Assembly (NCBI RefSeq): GCF_019216885.1
Contig: NZ_JAAQRC020000002.1
Coordinates: 62,001-126,000 of the forward strand
Length of the DNA stretch: 64,000 nt
Reading direction: 5' to 3'
Source of the DNA: Methylobacterium sp. SyP6R
GTDB lineage: Bacteria > Pseudomonadota > Alphaproteobacteria > Rhizobiales > Beijerinckiaceae
Made by a program: the position numbers and the translations under genes. How positions within the stretch are numbered: the stretch's first letter is position 1; each line of letters opens with the position of its first letter. The notes beneath the pieces are model-generated. The model saw nothing but the letters and a program-made list of their open reading frames with translations. It was not told the origin of the DNA and ran no database searches. Shown here in pieces: positions 1-8,441 of this stretch.

Positions 1-624
1 CGCCGCATGAGCCGTCTTGCATTGTTTCAAGACTGTCAAAATCAATACCGTGCATAGTCCTGCCACGGGGCAGATGCAAAAAGCATGCAACGTGGGTGCA
101 TCATGCTGGTCCGGCACAGGATGAAGGCTAGTTCCAGCACGGATGTCAGGATACGAAGAAATCGACCGCACCGTAAAATTTTACTTGCCTGTCGGTGCGG
201 TCGAGATGAGGGGTGGAGCGGCCCGCCGATGCGGCCGCCACCGGATTCCGCGCCTGCCGAAGGGGTGCGGCCTCGCCGACCGGCCCTCGGACGAGATTAA
301 TGATAAGTAAAAATGCGTGGGATGCCGGCTGGGCGGCCGATCTCGTCGGTTCTTCCGGAGATGGTTGCCCCCGGTTCGAACGCCTCGCTTCCAGCTGTAG
401 CCTTCGTGTCCGGACAAGGAGTGCGGCCTTATGCCAGGCGATTGTTCCAATTGACAATTTTATGACCGAAGAAGTTTTCGGTTGCTTTGCTGCCGGAGAC
501 GATGAAATTCGCTCCCGGTCGCGCCGTCGACTGGGGGATTTGCTGGTTGACAAAGTGCGCGCCAGGCACTCTAAGTCACAACCGCAAGTGTCCATGTCTT
601 GATCCGTCCCGAAAGGAGTCGGCG
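1..624. other. Intergenic stretch without a recognisable gene
   Basis: No reading frame here resembles a known protein or has convincing codon usage. The stretch holds a 12-bp perfect inverted repeat at 162-204, annotated separately, and ends in the ribosome binding site of the lipocalin-like gene. The left part is less GC-rich than the rest of the window. Confidence 0.5.
162..204. terminator. Perfect 12-bp inverted repeat with AT-rich loop
   Basis: Arms at 162-173 and 193-204 are exact reverse complements. The 19-nt spacer includes the AT-rich part of a second small palindrome (173-184, GTAAAATTTTAC). It could be a terminator for a gene left of the window or an operator; no T-run follows on the plus strand. 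Confidence 0.4.
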
Positions 625-1062
625 ATGACAAAAGGGCTTATTGGTTGTTGGGACCTGATTGCGTGGCAGCGAAAAGATGCCGCCGGGTCCATTACTTATC
701 CGATCGGCGAGCATGCGGTGGGATCTCTGATCTACACCCATGACGGCAACATGGCGGTGCAGATCGCGGCCGCGAACCGGCCGACGATCGATACGGGCGA
801 TCCGCTCAACGGGGGAACGGTGGAGGAGCGGGCCACCGCGTACTCGACCTGCCTTGCCTATTTCGGCACGTTCGAGGTCAACGGGGACGAAGTCGTCCAT
901 CACATCACCGCGAGTCTGTTCCCGGGATGGACGGGGCAGAGACAAGTCCGTCCGTTCACGCTCGTCGACCATATCCTGACTCTGCATACGCCGGTTCAGC
1001 ATCTGCCGTCCGGCGACGTCACGAACGCCCTGAGCTGGTCGAGGCGCGGCCACGTCAAGTAA
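625..1062 (+). CDS. Lipocalin-like domain protein
   Basis: The 145-residue product opens with GCWDLIAWQ and continues with a YPIGEHAVGSLIYTHDGNMAV strand pattern and a C-terminal LTLHTP strand, as in the small lipocalin-like family (PF13924 type) of unknown ligand. There is no signal peptide. The ATG at 625 follows AAAGGAG at 612-618 at good spacing; the longer open frame upstream lacks coding character. It lies about 95 bp before the GH15 gene on the same strand, so it may belong to the same transcript. Such proteins often accompany polyketide or small-molecule enzymes, but nothing here fixes a role. Confidence 0.7.
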   Translation: MTKGLIGCWDLIAWQRKDAAGSITYPIGEHAVGSLIYTHDGNMAVQIAAANRPTIDTGDPLNGGTVEERATAYSTCLAYFGTFEVNGDEVVHHITASLFPGWTGQRQVRPFTLVDHILTLHTPVQHLPSGDVTNALSWSRRGHVK

Positions 1063-1157
1063 GGCGTCGCCGATCCAGGTCGTCTCTCTCGGTAAAATCG
1101 TCGATTAACCGGCTCTCGATTGGCCGGCTGTCGTAAAGCTCGGGACGTCGGCAGGCG

Positions 1158-2588
1158 ATGCCGATTCGGTCCGTCGATCGATGGGGATGCGGCGTGGGAA
1201 CACTCAACCGGACGCGCGCTCAATCGGGCTTGGGCGACGGCGAGGTCGCCAAACCCGCCATAGCGGGCAACGCCGATCTCGACGTCATCGCTCAGCACAT
1301 GTTCGCGCTGATGATGCGCAACGTCACGTCGGCCGGGTACATCATCGTCGAACCGGTCGGCGGTGCGCTCTCGAAGCCCGGTTGCGTGATCGCCTCGCCG
1401 TCCTATCCCCGGATCACGCCAGGCATCGACCAGGATTACGTGTTCCACTGGGTGCGCGACGCCGCCATCACGGCGATCGAGATCGCCGCCGCGCAGGGTC
1501 CGGCGCCGGCGGTCGGCGGCGCGCAGAGCCTGATCGACTACGTCACCTTCTCGCGCCTGTGCCAGGAAAACGTGCAGGAGGCCGCGAAGCGGGACACGCA
1601 GCTGACGCTCGGTCACGCCTGCTTCACCGTCGACGGGCGCCCGCGGCCCTGGAGCGAGCAGAGCGACGGTCCCGCCCTCCAGACCATCGCCGTGATCGGC
1701 GTCTACGACCGGCTCGACGCGCCGACGCGCGCCGTCGCGAACGAACTCATCCGGATCAATCTCGACTATCTCCTCGGGGTCTACCGGCAGGCCACCATGA
1801 ATCTGTGGGAGGAGCACAAGGGGTTGTCGTTCTTTGCCCGCTCGGTGCAGCTCCGCTGCTTCCGGGAGATCGCGGCCAACACGCTCGGCATTCCGGTCCC
1901 GGCGGGGACCGATGCCGCCATCGCGTGGCTGGCCGATGCCCTCGACCGGCACTGGAACGGGACCGCCTACCTCTCCGTCCTGGACGCCGACCCGCCGCTT
2001 GCCGCCGATGCCGGCTACGACTTCAACATCGACGTCATCGGCGCCTGCCTCTACGGCGCGGTCCCGCCGACCGATCCCAGGCTGCTGGCGACCGCCGCGA
2101 AGCTGCGCGCCCAGTGGGCCGATCCGGCCTCGGCGGTGTTCTACCGGATCAACGGGGACGATGCGCGGCGCGGATTCGGGCCGTTGCTCGGCCGCTATCC
2201 CGGCGACATCTACGACGGCAACACCCGCGACGCGGAGCAGGGCGGCCACCCTTGGGCGCTCTGCAGCTGCAACCTCGCCGAGCTCTACTATCGCGTCGCG
2301 AACGCCGTCGATGCCGGCGGGCGGGTTCCCCTGGACGAACTCTCCCGCGACTTCTTCGGCCAGGTCGGTGTCGGGGCCGGCACGGCGGCGGCCCCGGCCG
2401 CGCAGGCGCTCCGGACGGCCGGCGACGCCATCCTGCGTGCCATCGTGTTCCACAGCAACCATCTCGAGCTGAGCGAGCAGTTCGACAATACCAGCGGCTA
2501 CGAGAAGAGCGTTCGGAACCTGACCTGGAGCTACGCCGCCTTCCTCTCCGCGGTGCGCGCCCGGACCGGGCAAGCGGTGGAGGGCTGA
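1158..2588 (+). CDS. Glycoside hydrolase family 15 (glucoamylase-like) protein
   Basis: The 476-residue protein has the (alpha/alpha)6 GH15 signature: DQDYVFHWVRDAA near residue 98, the general-acid region LWEEHKGLSFF (E218/E219), NIDVIGACLYG, the RYPGDIYDG and GGHPWALC segments, and the general-base motif LSEQFD (E440). Family members release glucose from the non-reducing ends of alpha-glucans or alpha-glucosides. No signal peptide or starch-binding domain is visible, so a cytoplasmic small glucoside is a likelier substrate than starch. It is first in a tight run with sugar-dehydrogenase-like genes (3 bp to the next gene), which suggests that it supplies or recognises the sugar they oxidise. 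A start at GTG 1194 is possible. Confidence 0.88.
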   Translation: MPIRSVDRWGCGVGTLNRTRAQSGLGDGEVAKPAIAGNADLDVIAQHMFALMMRNVTSAGYIIVEPVGGALSKPGCVIASPSYPRITPGIDQDYVFHWVRDAAITAIEIAAAQGPAPAVGGAQSLIDYVTFSRLCQENVQEAAKRDTQLTLGHACFTVDGRPRPWSEQSDGPALQTIAVIGVYDRLDAPTRAVANELIRINLDYLLGVYRQATMNLWEEHKGLSFFARSVQLRCFREIAANTLGIPVPAGTDAAIAWLADALDRHWNGTAYLSVLDADPPLAADAGYDFNIDVIGACLYGAVPPTDPRLLATAAKLRAQWADPASAVFYRINGDDARRGFGPLLGRYPGDIYDGNTRDAEQGGHPWALCSCNLAELYYRVANAVDAGGRVPLDELSRDFFGQVGVGAGTAAAPAAQALRTAGDAILRAIVFHSNHLELSEQFDNTSGYEKSVRNLTWSYAAFLSAVRARTGQAVEG

Positions 2589-2591
2589 GCC

Positions 2592-2996
2592 ATGGCGGAC
2601 CGGACCGCGCGCTTCCTCGACCTGTCCGCCCGGCTGACCGGCTGGTCCGTGTTCGACCTCCGGGCGACCGGCATGGCCGAGGCGTATGTCGCCGCCGCCG
2701 ATGCGCGCCTGCCGCCGGGGCTGCTCGACGGCCTGCTCGCCGCGGGGGGCGACGACGACGCGATCATGGACGATGCGCGGCTGGGTCCGCTCGCGCGCAC
2801 CCTGATCCTGCTCTGGTACACGGGGTCGTGGACGGTCGTGCCCGGGGTGCCGGCAACCTCGAAGCCGCCCGCCGGCGTGATCTCGCCCGCCGCCTACCAG
2901 GCCGGCCTGATGTGGCGCGCCGCCGGTGCGCATCCGGCGGGTGCCGAGCCGCAGGGCTACGCAGCCTGGGCGCTGGAGCCGGAGCCGTCGCCATGA
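2592..2996 (+). CDS. Small subunit of a FAD-dependent sugar dehydrogenase (FAD-SLDH family)
   Basis: The 134-residue protein matches the small-subunit family of membrane FAD sorbitol/fructose dehydrogenases: FLDLSARLTGWSVFDLRATGMAEAYV at the start, LARTLILLWYTGSW in the middle, and SPAAYQAGLMWRAAGAHPAGAEPQGYAAW at the end. Classical members have a twin-arginine signal that carries the catalytic subunit out of the cell; this one has none, so the complex probably stays in the cytoplasm. Its stop overlaps the next gene's start (ATGA), which fits a subunit paired with the GMC protein at 2993. A paralogue lies at 7830. Confidence 0.8.
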   Translation: MADRTARFLDLSARLTGWSVFDLRATGMAEAYVAAADARLPPGLLDGLLAAGGDDDAIMDDARLGPLARTLILLWYTGSWTVVPGVPATSKPPAGVISPAAYQAGLMWRAAGAHPAGAEPQGYAAWALEPEPSP

Positions 2997-4822
2997 ACCC
3001 CCCAGACCACTTCGACGTCGTCATCGTGGGCGCGGGCGTGGCCGGCGCGCTCATCGCCGATGCGCTGACCGGCGCCCGTCTGCGCGTGCTGGTCCTGGAA
3101 GCCGGACCGGACACGGTCCGCCGCTTCGACGGCTACACGGATCATCTCCGGCAATTCTATGCCGCCCAGGCCAAGGGCCCGGAATCGCCCTGGACGCCCG
3201 CGAAGGCCGCGCCGCAGGCCGACACGGCCTACCTCAAGCAAATCGACCTTGCTCACCCCGAGACGCCGCAACCAGGCTACTTCATCCAGCGCGGCCCGCA
3301 CCTCTACGGTAGCTCCTATACGCGCCGCTGGGGCGGATCGACCCTGCACTGGCTCGGCGTCTCTCTGCGCATGCTCCCCGAAGACTTCGCGATGCAGTCC
3401 GAGCACGGCGTCGCCCGCGACTGGCCGCTCGGCTACGGCGACGTCGCCCCCTATTACGCCGCGGCCGAACGGGCGATCGGCGTGTCCGGCGACGTCGCGG
3501 AGCAGCGCTATCTCGGGGTCACGTTCGAGGACGGCTACGATTACCCGATGCGCCGGATCCCGCCGAGCTGGTCCGACCGGGAACTGGCCACCGGAATCGA
3601 CGGGCTCGAAGTGACGGTCGGTACGGAGCGGATCAGCCTCAAGGTCCGCGGCTATCCGGCCGCCCGCAACGGCGTGCCGCGGGCCGGCTATCGTCCCCAG
3701 GGCGCGATCGACATCCGCGACCGCGGCGTGCAGGTCGAGCAGAGCCTCGGCGAGCGCTGCGCCGGCAACACCGCCTGCACGCCGATCTGCCCGATCCAGG
3801 CGCGCTACCATGCCGGCAAGACCCTCGCCGGTGCGATCGAGGGCGGCCTTCAGGTGCGCGCGCAGGCGGTCGCCAGCACGATCGTGACCGATCCGGCGGA
3901 CGGGACGGTGCAGCGGATCGAGTACAAGCGCTACGACGACCCGGCCTCGACCGCCTTCACGCCCGCATCGGTGACGGCGCGCGTCTACGTCCTGGCGGCG
4001 CACACGATCGAGAACGCCAAGCTGCTGCTGGCCTCCGGCATCGCCGGGGGCGGGGTCGGCCGGGGCTTGATGGACCATCCGGCGCTCTATGCCTGGGGGT
4101 TGGCGCCCCGGCCGGTCGGCGCCTTCCGGGGGCCGCTCTCGACCTCCGGCATCGAGGATTGCCGCGGCGGCCGCTTCCGCAGCGAGCACGCGGCGTTCCG
4201 CTACGACATCGGCAACGACGGCTGGCGCGCCACCACCGGCGCGCCCGACTCCACCGTGGCCGACGCGGTGCTGAAGCGGGGCCTGTACGGGGCGAAGCTG
4301 CGGGCCGCCCTGACCGACATCCTCCCGCGCCAGGTGCGCCTGTCGCTCGCGGTCGAGCAACTGCCCGACCGCGAGAACCGGATCAGCATCGATCCCGCCC
4401 ATCTCGACCCCATCGGCAACCCGCTGCCGATCATCGACTACCGGATCGACGCCTACACCAAGGCCGGGATGGCGGCCGCCGCGCGGGTGAGCCGCGCGAT
4501 CTTTCGGCGTGCCGGGATCGAGGACCGTACCGGCATCGACGAGAACTGGTTCCCCCCGGTCAGCTTCGAGGGCGAAACCTTCCGCTACCACGGGATGGGC
4601 CACTTCGCCGGCACGCACGCGATGGGGGACGACCCGGCGACTTCCGTCGTCGACCCGTACCAGCGCGTCTGGGGCCATCCCAACCTCTTCGCGGTCGGCG
4701 GCGGCAGCATGGTGACGATGGGCACGTCCAACCCGACGCTCACGATCGCCGCGCTGGCGCTGCGGACCGCCGATCACATCCTCGCCACCTTCAAGCAAGG
4801 GCCCGGCCATGCTGCTGCCTGA
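2993..4822 (+). CDS. GMC-family FAD oxidoreductase, sugar 3-dehydrogenase-like, with Fe-S cysteine triad
   Basis: The 609-residue flavoprotein has an N-terminal Rossmann motif (VVIVGAGVAGA, residues 9-19), a GMC substrate domain and the C-terminal THAMG...NPTLTIAALALR segment with the catalytic His and the FAD-contacting strand. Residues C256, C262 and C266 (RCAGNTACTPIC) have the 6/4 spacing of the [3Fe-4S] ligands of bacterial FAD-glucose and fructose dehydrogenase catalytic subunits. Oxidation of a sugar hydroxyl, perhaps at C3, is inferred. No export signal. It overlaps the preceding small subunit by 4 bp and the second GMC gene by 14 bp. The electron acceptor is not encoded nearby. Confidence 0.85.
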   Translation: MNPPDHFDVVIVGAGVAGALIADALTGARLRVLVLEAGPDTVRRFDGYTDHLRQFYAAQAKGPESPWTPAKAAPQADTAYLKQIDLAHPETPQPGYFIQRGPHLYGSSYTRRWGGSTLHWLGVSLRMLPEDFAMQSEHGVARDWPLGYGDVAPYYAAAERAIGVSGDVAEQRYLGVTFEDGYDYPMRRIPPSWSDRELATGIDGLEVTVGTERISLKVRGYPAARNGVPRAGYRPQGAIDIRDRGVQVEQSLGERCAGNTACTPICPIQARYHAGKTLAGAIEGGLQVRAQAVASTIVTDPADGTVQRIEYKRYDDPASTAFTPASVTARVYVLAAHTIENAKLLLASGIAGGGVGRGLMDHPALYAWGLAPRPVGAFRGPLSTSGIEDCRGGRFRSEHAAFRYDIGNDGWRATTGAPDSTVADAVLKRGLYGAKLRAALTDILPRQVRLSLAVEQLPDRENRISIDPAHLDPIGNPLPIIDYRIDAYTKAGMAAAARVSRAIFRRAGIEDRTGIDENWFPPVSFEGETFRYHGMGHFAGTHAMGDDPATSVVDPYQRVWGHPNLFAVGGGSMVTMGTSNPTLTIAALALRTADHILATFKQGPGHAAA

Positions 4823-6668
4823 CGACGCGTCGAACACCGATCCGACGGCCATCGACGGCGTGACCTTCGACGCCGTGATCGTCGGATCGGGGATCTCCGG
4901 GGCGATCATCGCCAGGCAACTCGCCGAGGCGGGCAAGTCCGTCCTGATCCTGGAGGCCGGCGTCGGCGAGCGCTACGAGGATTACCTCGAACGGTTCTAC
5001 GGCACCGCGTCGAAGGACAACCAATCCCCCTTCGGCCCCAACCCCAACGCGCCGATGCCGCGCAGCGGCGACGTGCACAAGATCACCCCCGGCCGCCCGG
5101 ATACCAGCGCCTACCTGGTCCAGACCGGGCCCTACGGCTCGGACACGACCTATACCCGGGTGCTCGGCGGGACGACGATGCACTGGGAGGGGAAGGTCAT
5201 CCGGATGCTTCCGGAGGACTTCCAGATGCAGACTCTCTACGGAAGAGGTGTCGACTGGCCGATCACCAACGAGGATCTCGAACCCTATTACTGCAAGGCC
5301 GAGCGCGAGATGGGCGTGTCGGCGAACCGCAAGGATACGGAATATCTCGGCACGTATTTCAAAGACCCGGAATACGTCTTCCCGATGCACGGCCTGCCGC
5401 TCTCCTACCTCGACGAGCAGGTCGACAAGGGTATCCGCGGCACGAATGTCGAGCTCTACGGCGAGAGCTTCGCACTCAAGGTCCGACCCTTCCCGCAGGC
5501 GCGCAACGGGATTCCCAATCCGGACTACGACAACAAAAAGGGCTTCGAGCCGGTCCTGGCGGTGAGCGACCACCAGTCCGACATGGGCGGGCGCTGCCAG
5601 GGCAACAACGCCTGCGTCCCGCTCTGCCCGGTCCAGGCGAAGTACAATGCCGGCAAGACCCTCGCGGCCGCGGTGAAGAACGGCCGGGTCCGCATCGTGC
5701 GGCAGGCGGTGGCGTCGCGCGTCCTGGTCGATTCCGATTCCGGCCGGGTCACGGGAATCGAGTTCCAGCATTACAGCGATCCCAAGGTACCGTCGGGCAA
5801 GCGCCACGTCGCCCGGGGCACCCTCTACGTGCTGGCCGCCAACGCGATCGAGAATCCGCGGCTCATGCTGGCCTCGGGCCTTCCCGGCCGCAGCGGGCTG
5901 ATGGGCCGCAACCTGATGGATCACGCCTACCTGCTGAGCTGGGCGGTGATGCCCGAGATCTGCGGCGTGATGCGCGGCACCAACTGCACGGGCGGCATCG
6001 TCGAGCTGCGCGGCGGCAACTTCCGCCGGCACCAGGCCGCCTTCAGCGTCGACATCCACAACGACGGCTGGGGATGGGCCGTCGGCTCGCCCTATTCCGA
6101 CCTGATCGAGCTCGTCGACAACCAGAACAAGTTCGGCGGCGAGCTGCGCCAGGGGCTGATCGACCGCGTGTCGCGCCAGCTGCAGCTCGCCTTCATGATC
6201 GAGGTGATGCCGAACGAGAGCAACCGGGTCAGCGTCGACCCGACCTTCACGGATGCGCTCGGCAACATGCGGCCGATCATCTCCTACAACATTCCGGACT
6301 ACACGATGCGCGGCGCGGCCTATGCGCGCCAGTTCGCCCGGATGGTGTTCCAGCGACTCGGAGCCGCCGACTACACGGCCTACGACCCTGCCGATTACGG
6401 CTACGTTCCCTACGAGGGGGAGGGCTACGTCATCCGCGGCGGCAATCACATCGCCGGCACGCACGTGATGGGCAACGACAAGCATAGCTCCGTCGTCGAC
6501 ACGTATCAGCGCTCCTGGGAGCACGACAACCTGTATCTCGTCGGCGCCGGCAGCATGCCGACCATCGCGACGGCCAACACGACCCTCACCCTCGCCGCGC
6601 TCTGCTTCCGCAGCGCCGGGGCCATGCTGTCCCATCTGGCGACCGGCCAGTACAGGACCGCGGCCTGA
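4809..6668 (+). CDS. Second GMC-family FAD oxidoreductase with Fe-S cysteine triad
   Basis: The 619-residue protein is a diverged paralogue of the preceding one: Rossmann motif AVIVGSGISGA near residue 22, RVLGGTTMHWEGKVIRMLPEDFQM at 118-140, cysteines C263, C269 and C273 (RCQGNNACVPLC) predicted to bind a [3Fe-4S] cluster, and GTHVMG plus TANTTLTLAALCFRSA at the C-terminus. No signal peptide. Two adjacent GMC genes with two small-subunit genes in one operon suggest either two dehydrogenases acting in sequence or a heteromeric complex. Substrate unknown. Confidence 0.85.
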   Translation: MLLPDDASNTDPTAIDGVTFDAVIVGSGISGAIIARQLAEAGKSVLILEAGVGERYEDYLERFYGTASKDNQSPFGPNPNAPMPRSGDVHKITPGRPDTSAYLVQTGPYGSDTTYTRVLGGTTMHWEGKVIRMLPEDFQMQTLYGRGVDWPITNEDLEPYYCKAEREMGVSANRKDTEYLGTYFKDPEYVFPMHGLPLSYLDEQVDKGIRGTNVELYGESFALKVRPFPQARNGIPNPDYDNKKGFEPVLAVSDHQSDMGGRCQGNNACVPLCPVQAKYNAGKTLAAAVKNGRVRIVRQAVASRVLVDSDSGRVTGIEFQHYSDPKVPSGKRHVARGTLYVLAANAIENPRLMLASGLPGRSGLMGRNLMDHAYLLSWAVMPEICGVMRGTNCTGGIVELRGGNFRRHQAAFSVDIHNDGWGWAVGSPYSDLIELVDNQNKFGGELRQGLIDRVSRQLQLAFMIEVMPNESNRVSVDPTFTDALGNMRPIISYNIPDYTMRGAAYARQFARMVFQRLGAADYTAYDPADYGYVPYEGEGYVIRGGNHIAGTHVMGNDKHSSVVDTYQRSWEHDNLYLVGAGSMPTIATANTTLTLAALCFRSAGAMLSHLATGQYRTAA

Positions 6669-6684
6669 CGAAGGAACGCCGATC

Positions 6685-7833
6685 ATGAAATCCAAGCAAG
6701 CCAAGCCGATCACCGACATCGACACGCTTCGATCGTATCTGCACACCGCGATGAAGCTGGAACATGCGACGATCCCGCCCTACCTGACCGCTCTGTACTC
6801 GATCAAGCCCGGCACGAACCCGGATGCCGCCCAGGTGCTGCGTGTGGTGGCGGTCGAGGAAATGCTCCATCTCGTCCTGGCCGCGAACCTCCTCAACGCC
6901 ATCGGCGGCACGCCGCGGGTGACCGCCGACGACTTCGTCCCGTGCTATCCCGCCTTCCTTCCGGACGGCGAGACGGATTTCCGGGTCGGCCTGCAGCCGT
7001 TCTCGCGCGACGCGATCGACACCTTCCTCAAGATCGAGCGACCGCGCCTCGCCCCGGAGCCCGACATGCAGCTCCTGTATCGACCGGAGGTGACGGCCGA
7101 AAGCCGTCATTACATCACGTGCCATCCGACCCAGACGGATTTCGTCTTCTACAGCATCGGCGAATTCTACGACGCGGTCAAAAAAGGATTCTCGAACGTC
7201 TACGCGCAGATGGGTGAGAAAATGTTCTGCGGCGATCCCAGAAGGCAAGTCACGTCCGAGTATTATTATTCGGGCGGCGGCTCGCTGACCCCGGTGACGG
7301 ATCTTAAGAGCGCGGAAACGGCGATCGACCTCATCATCGAGCAGGGCGAGGGCGAGCTGAAGAGCATCTATGGCGACCAGGGCGAGCTGGCGCATTACTA
7401 CCGCTACATGCAGCTGAAATGCGGTCGCTACTTCCAGAAATCCGACGATACCGGCAGGCCTCCGTTCACGCCGACCGGGCCCGCGCTGGATGTGGACTGG
7501 GACGCGGTCTACCCGCTCAAGGCCAATGCCAAGATGACCGATTACGAGCCCGGCTCGGAAGCGGAGGCGGCGGCAAAAGCCTTCAACGACGCCTATCGCG
7601 GCTTCCTGCACTTGCTGCAGCGCGCCTTCACCGGGGAGCCGCAGTTGCTGGAGGGCGGCGTGTCGATGATGTTCGAATTGCGCAACGCGATGAACCGGCT
7701 CATCCGCAATCCGCTCAGCGAGTCTTCGCCGTTCAACGCCGCCCCGACCTTCGAAGTCTGCCCGCACGGACGATCGCAGGGCCAATCCCCCTGCGAACCC
7801 GATGCCGAGCCCCATGTCGAGGAACCGGCATGA
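6685..7833 (+). CDS. Ferritin-like diiron domain protein (VioB/iminophenylpyruvate dimer synthase-type domain)
   Basis: The 382-residue protein begins with a four-helix ferritin-like domain: LRSYLHTAMKLEHATIPPYL (E26), VVAVEEMLHLVLAANLLNAIGG (E58/E59, H62), and further E and H positions around IIEQGEGELKSIYG and GELAHYYRYMQ. This pattern is shared with the N-terminal domain family of VioB and RebD, so a diiron or haem-iron oxygen chemistry is plausible. The violacein-type C-terminal region is absent. AAGGAACG at 6670-6677 is a good ribosome binding site, and the stop overlaps the next start by 4 bp. A ferritin-like oxidase inside a sugar-dehydrogenase operon is unusual. Confidence 0.78.
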   Translation: MKSKQAKPITDIDTLRSYLHTAMKLEHATIPPYLTALYSIKPGTNPDAAQVLRVVAVEEMLHLVLAANLLNAIGGTPRVTADDFVPCYPAFLPDGETDFRVGLQPFSRDAIDTFLKIERPRLAPEPDMQLLYRPEVTAESRHYITCHPTQTDFVFYSIGEFYDAVKKGFSNVYAQMGEKMFCGDPRRQVTSEYYYSGGGSLTPVTDLKSAETAIDLIIEQGEGELKSIYGDQGELAHYYRYMQLKCGRYFQKSDDTGRPPFTPTGPALDVDWDAVYPLKANAKMTDYEPGSEAEAAAKAFNDAYRGFLHLLQRAFTGEPQLLEGGVSMMFELRNAMNRLIRNPLSESSPFNAAPTFEVCPHGRSQGQSPCEPDAEPHVEEPA

Positions 7834-8441
7834 CCGCCTATCTGAACGATTTCCTCGACTTCTCGGTCGAGATGACCTGCTTCACGCGGTTCGAGCTGCT
7901 CGGCACGGGCCAGGCGGAGAACTATGCCGAGGCCGCGCGGGCCGCCTCGGGCGCAGCCTTCGACGAACTCCTGGCGCGCTACGGCACCCTCAAGACCGGT
8001 CCCGATCGCATCGTCGACCTGCGCCACAAGATCCTCGGCGACGAGTATCTCGGCCCGGTCGCCCGCGCGATCATCAAGATGTGGTATATCGGCATCTGGT
8101 ACGAGCTGCCGCGAAGCTGGACGGAGAAGTTCGGCGCCCGCGCCAGCAACACCTCCCGCATGGTCACGCCCGCAGCCTATGCCGAGGGCCTGCTGTGGAC
8201 CGCCATCGGCGCCCATCCGCCGGGAGCCAAGGCGCCGGGCTATGGATCCTGGGCCAGGCCCCCGTCCATTCCGGCCTTCACCTGTTCCCTCGCGGCCTCG
8301 ACGGGTGGCCGCGGAGGCGGGCCCGGCGGTGGGCACGACCCCGGCCCGATGGTGACGCAGGTCCGCGAGGGCCACGTCGCCCCGCATCACGCCCCGAAAT
8401 CGGAACATCCGCCGCCCCATTCCGGAGACTTCCCGAAATGA
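7830..8441 (+). CDS. Second FAD-SLDH-type small subunit with Gly/Pro/His-rich tail
   Basis: Residues 1-150 of this 203-residue protein follow the small-subunit pattern: FLDFSVEMTCFTRFELLGTGQAENY, a VARAIIKMWYIGIWYELP helix, and MVTPAAYAEGLLWTAIGAHPPGAKAPGYGSW. From about residue 155 it continues in a low-complexity tail rich in Gly, Pro and His (GGRGGGPGGG, VAPHHAPKSEHPPPHSG) that its paralogue at 2592 lacks. No twin-arginine signal. The ATG overlaps the ferritin-like gene's stop and the TGA overlaps the next ATG, so it is translationally coupled on both sides. Confidence 0.75.
   Translation: MTAYLNDFLDFSVEMTCFTRFELLGTGQAENYAEAARAASGAAFDELLARYGTLKTGPDRIVDLRHKILGDEYLGPVARAIIKMWYIGIWYELPRSWTEKFGARASNTSRMVTPAAYAEGLLWTAIGAHPPGAKAPGYGSWARPPSIPAFTCSLAASTGGRGGGPGGGHDPGPMVTQVREGHVAPHHAPKSEHPPPHSGDFPK

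Noticed and set aside
146..631. Minus-strand frame of 161 codons in the first 600 bp
   Set aside because: No family resemblance, no ribosome binding site, overlaps the promoter of the lipocalin-like gene.
996..2933. Long minus-strand open frame opposite the GH15 gene
   Set aside because: Arg/Gly/Ala-rich antisense translation typical of GC-rich coding DNA; the plus strand has clear GH15 motifs.
2957..6746. Two long minus-strand frames opposite the GMC genes
   Set aside because: No recognisable domain; both are shadows of the FAD enzymes.
6685..7833. Violacein or rebeccamycin biosynthesis
   Set aside because: Only the ferritin-like domain is shared; no tryptophan oxidase or other pathway gene is present.
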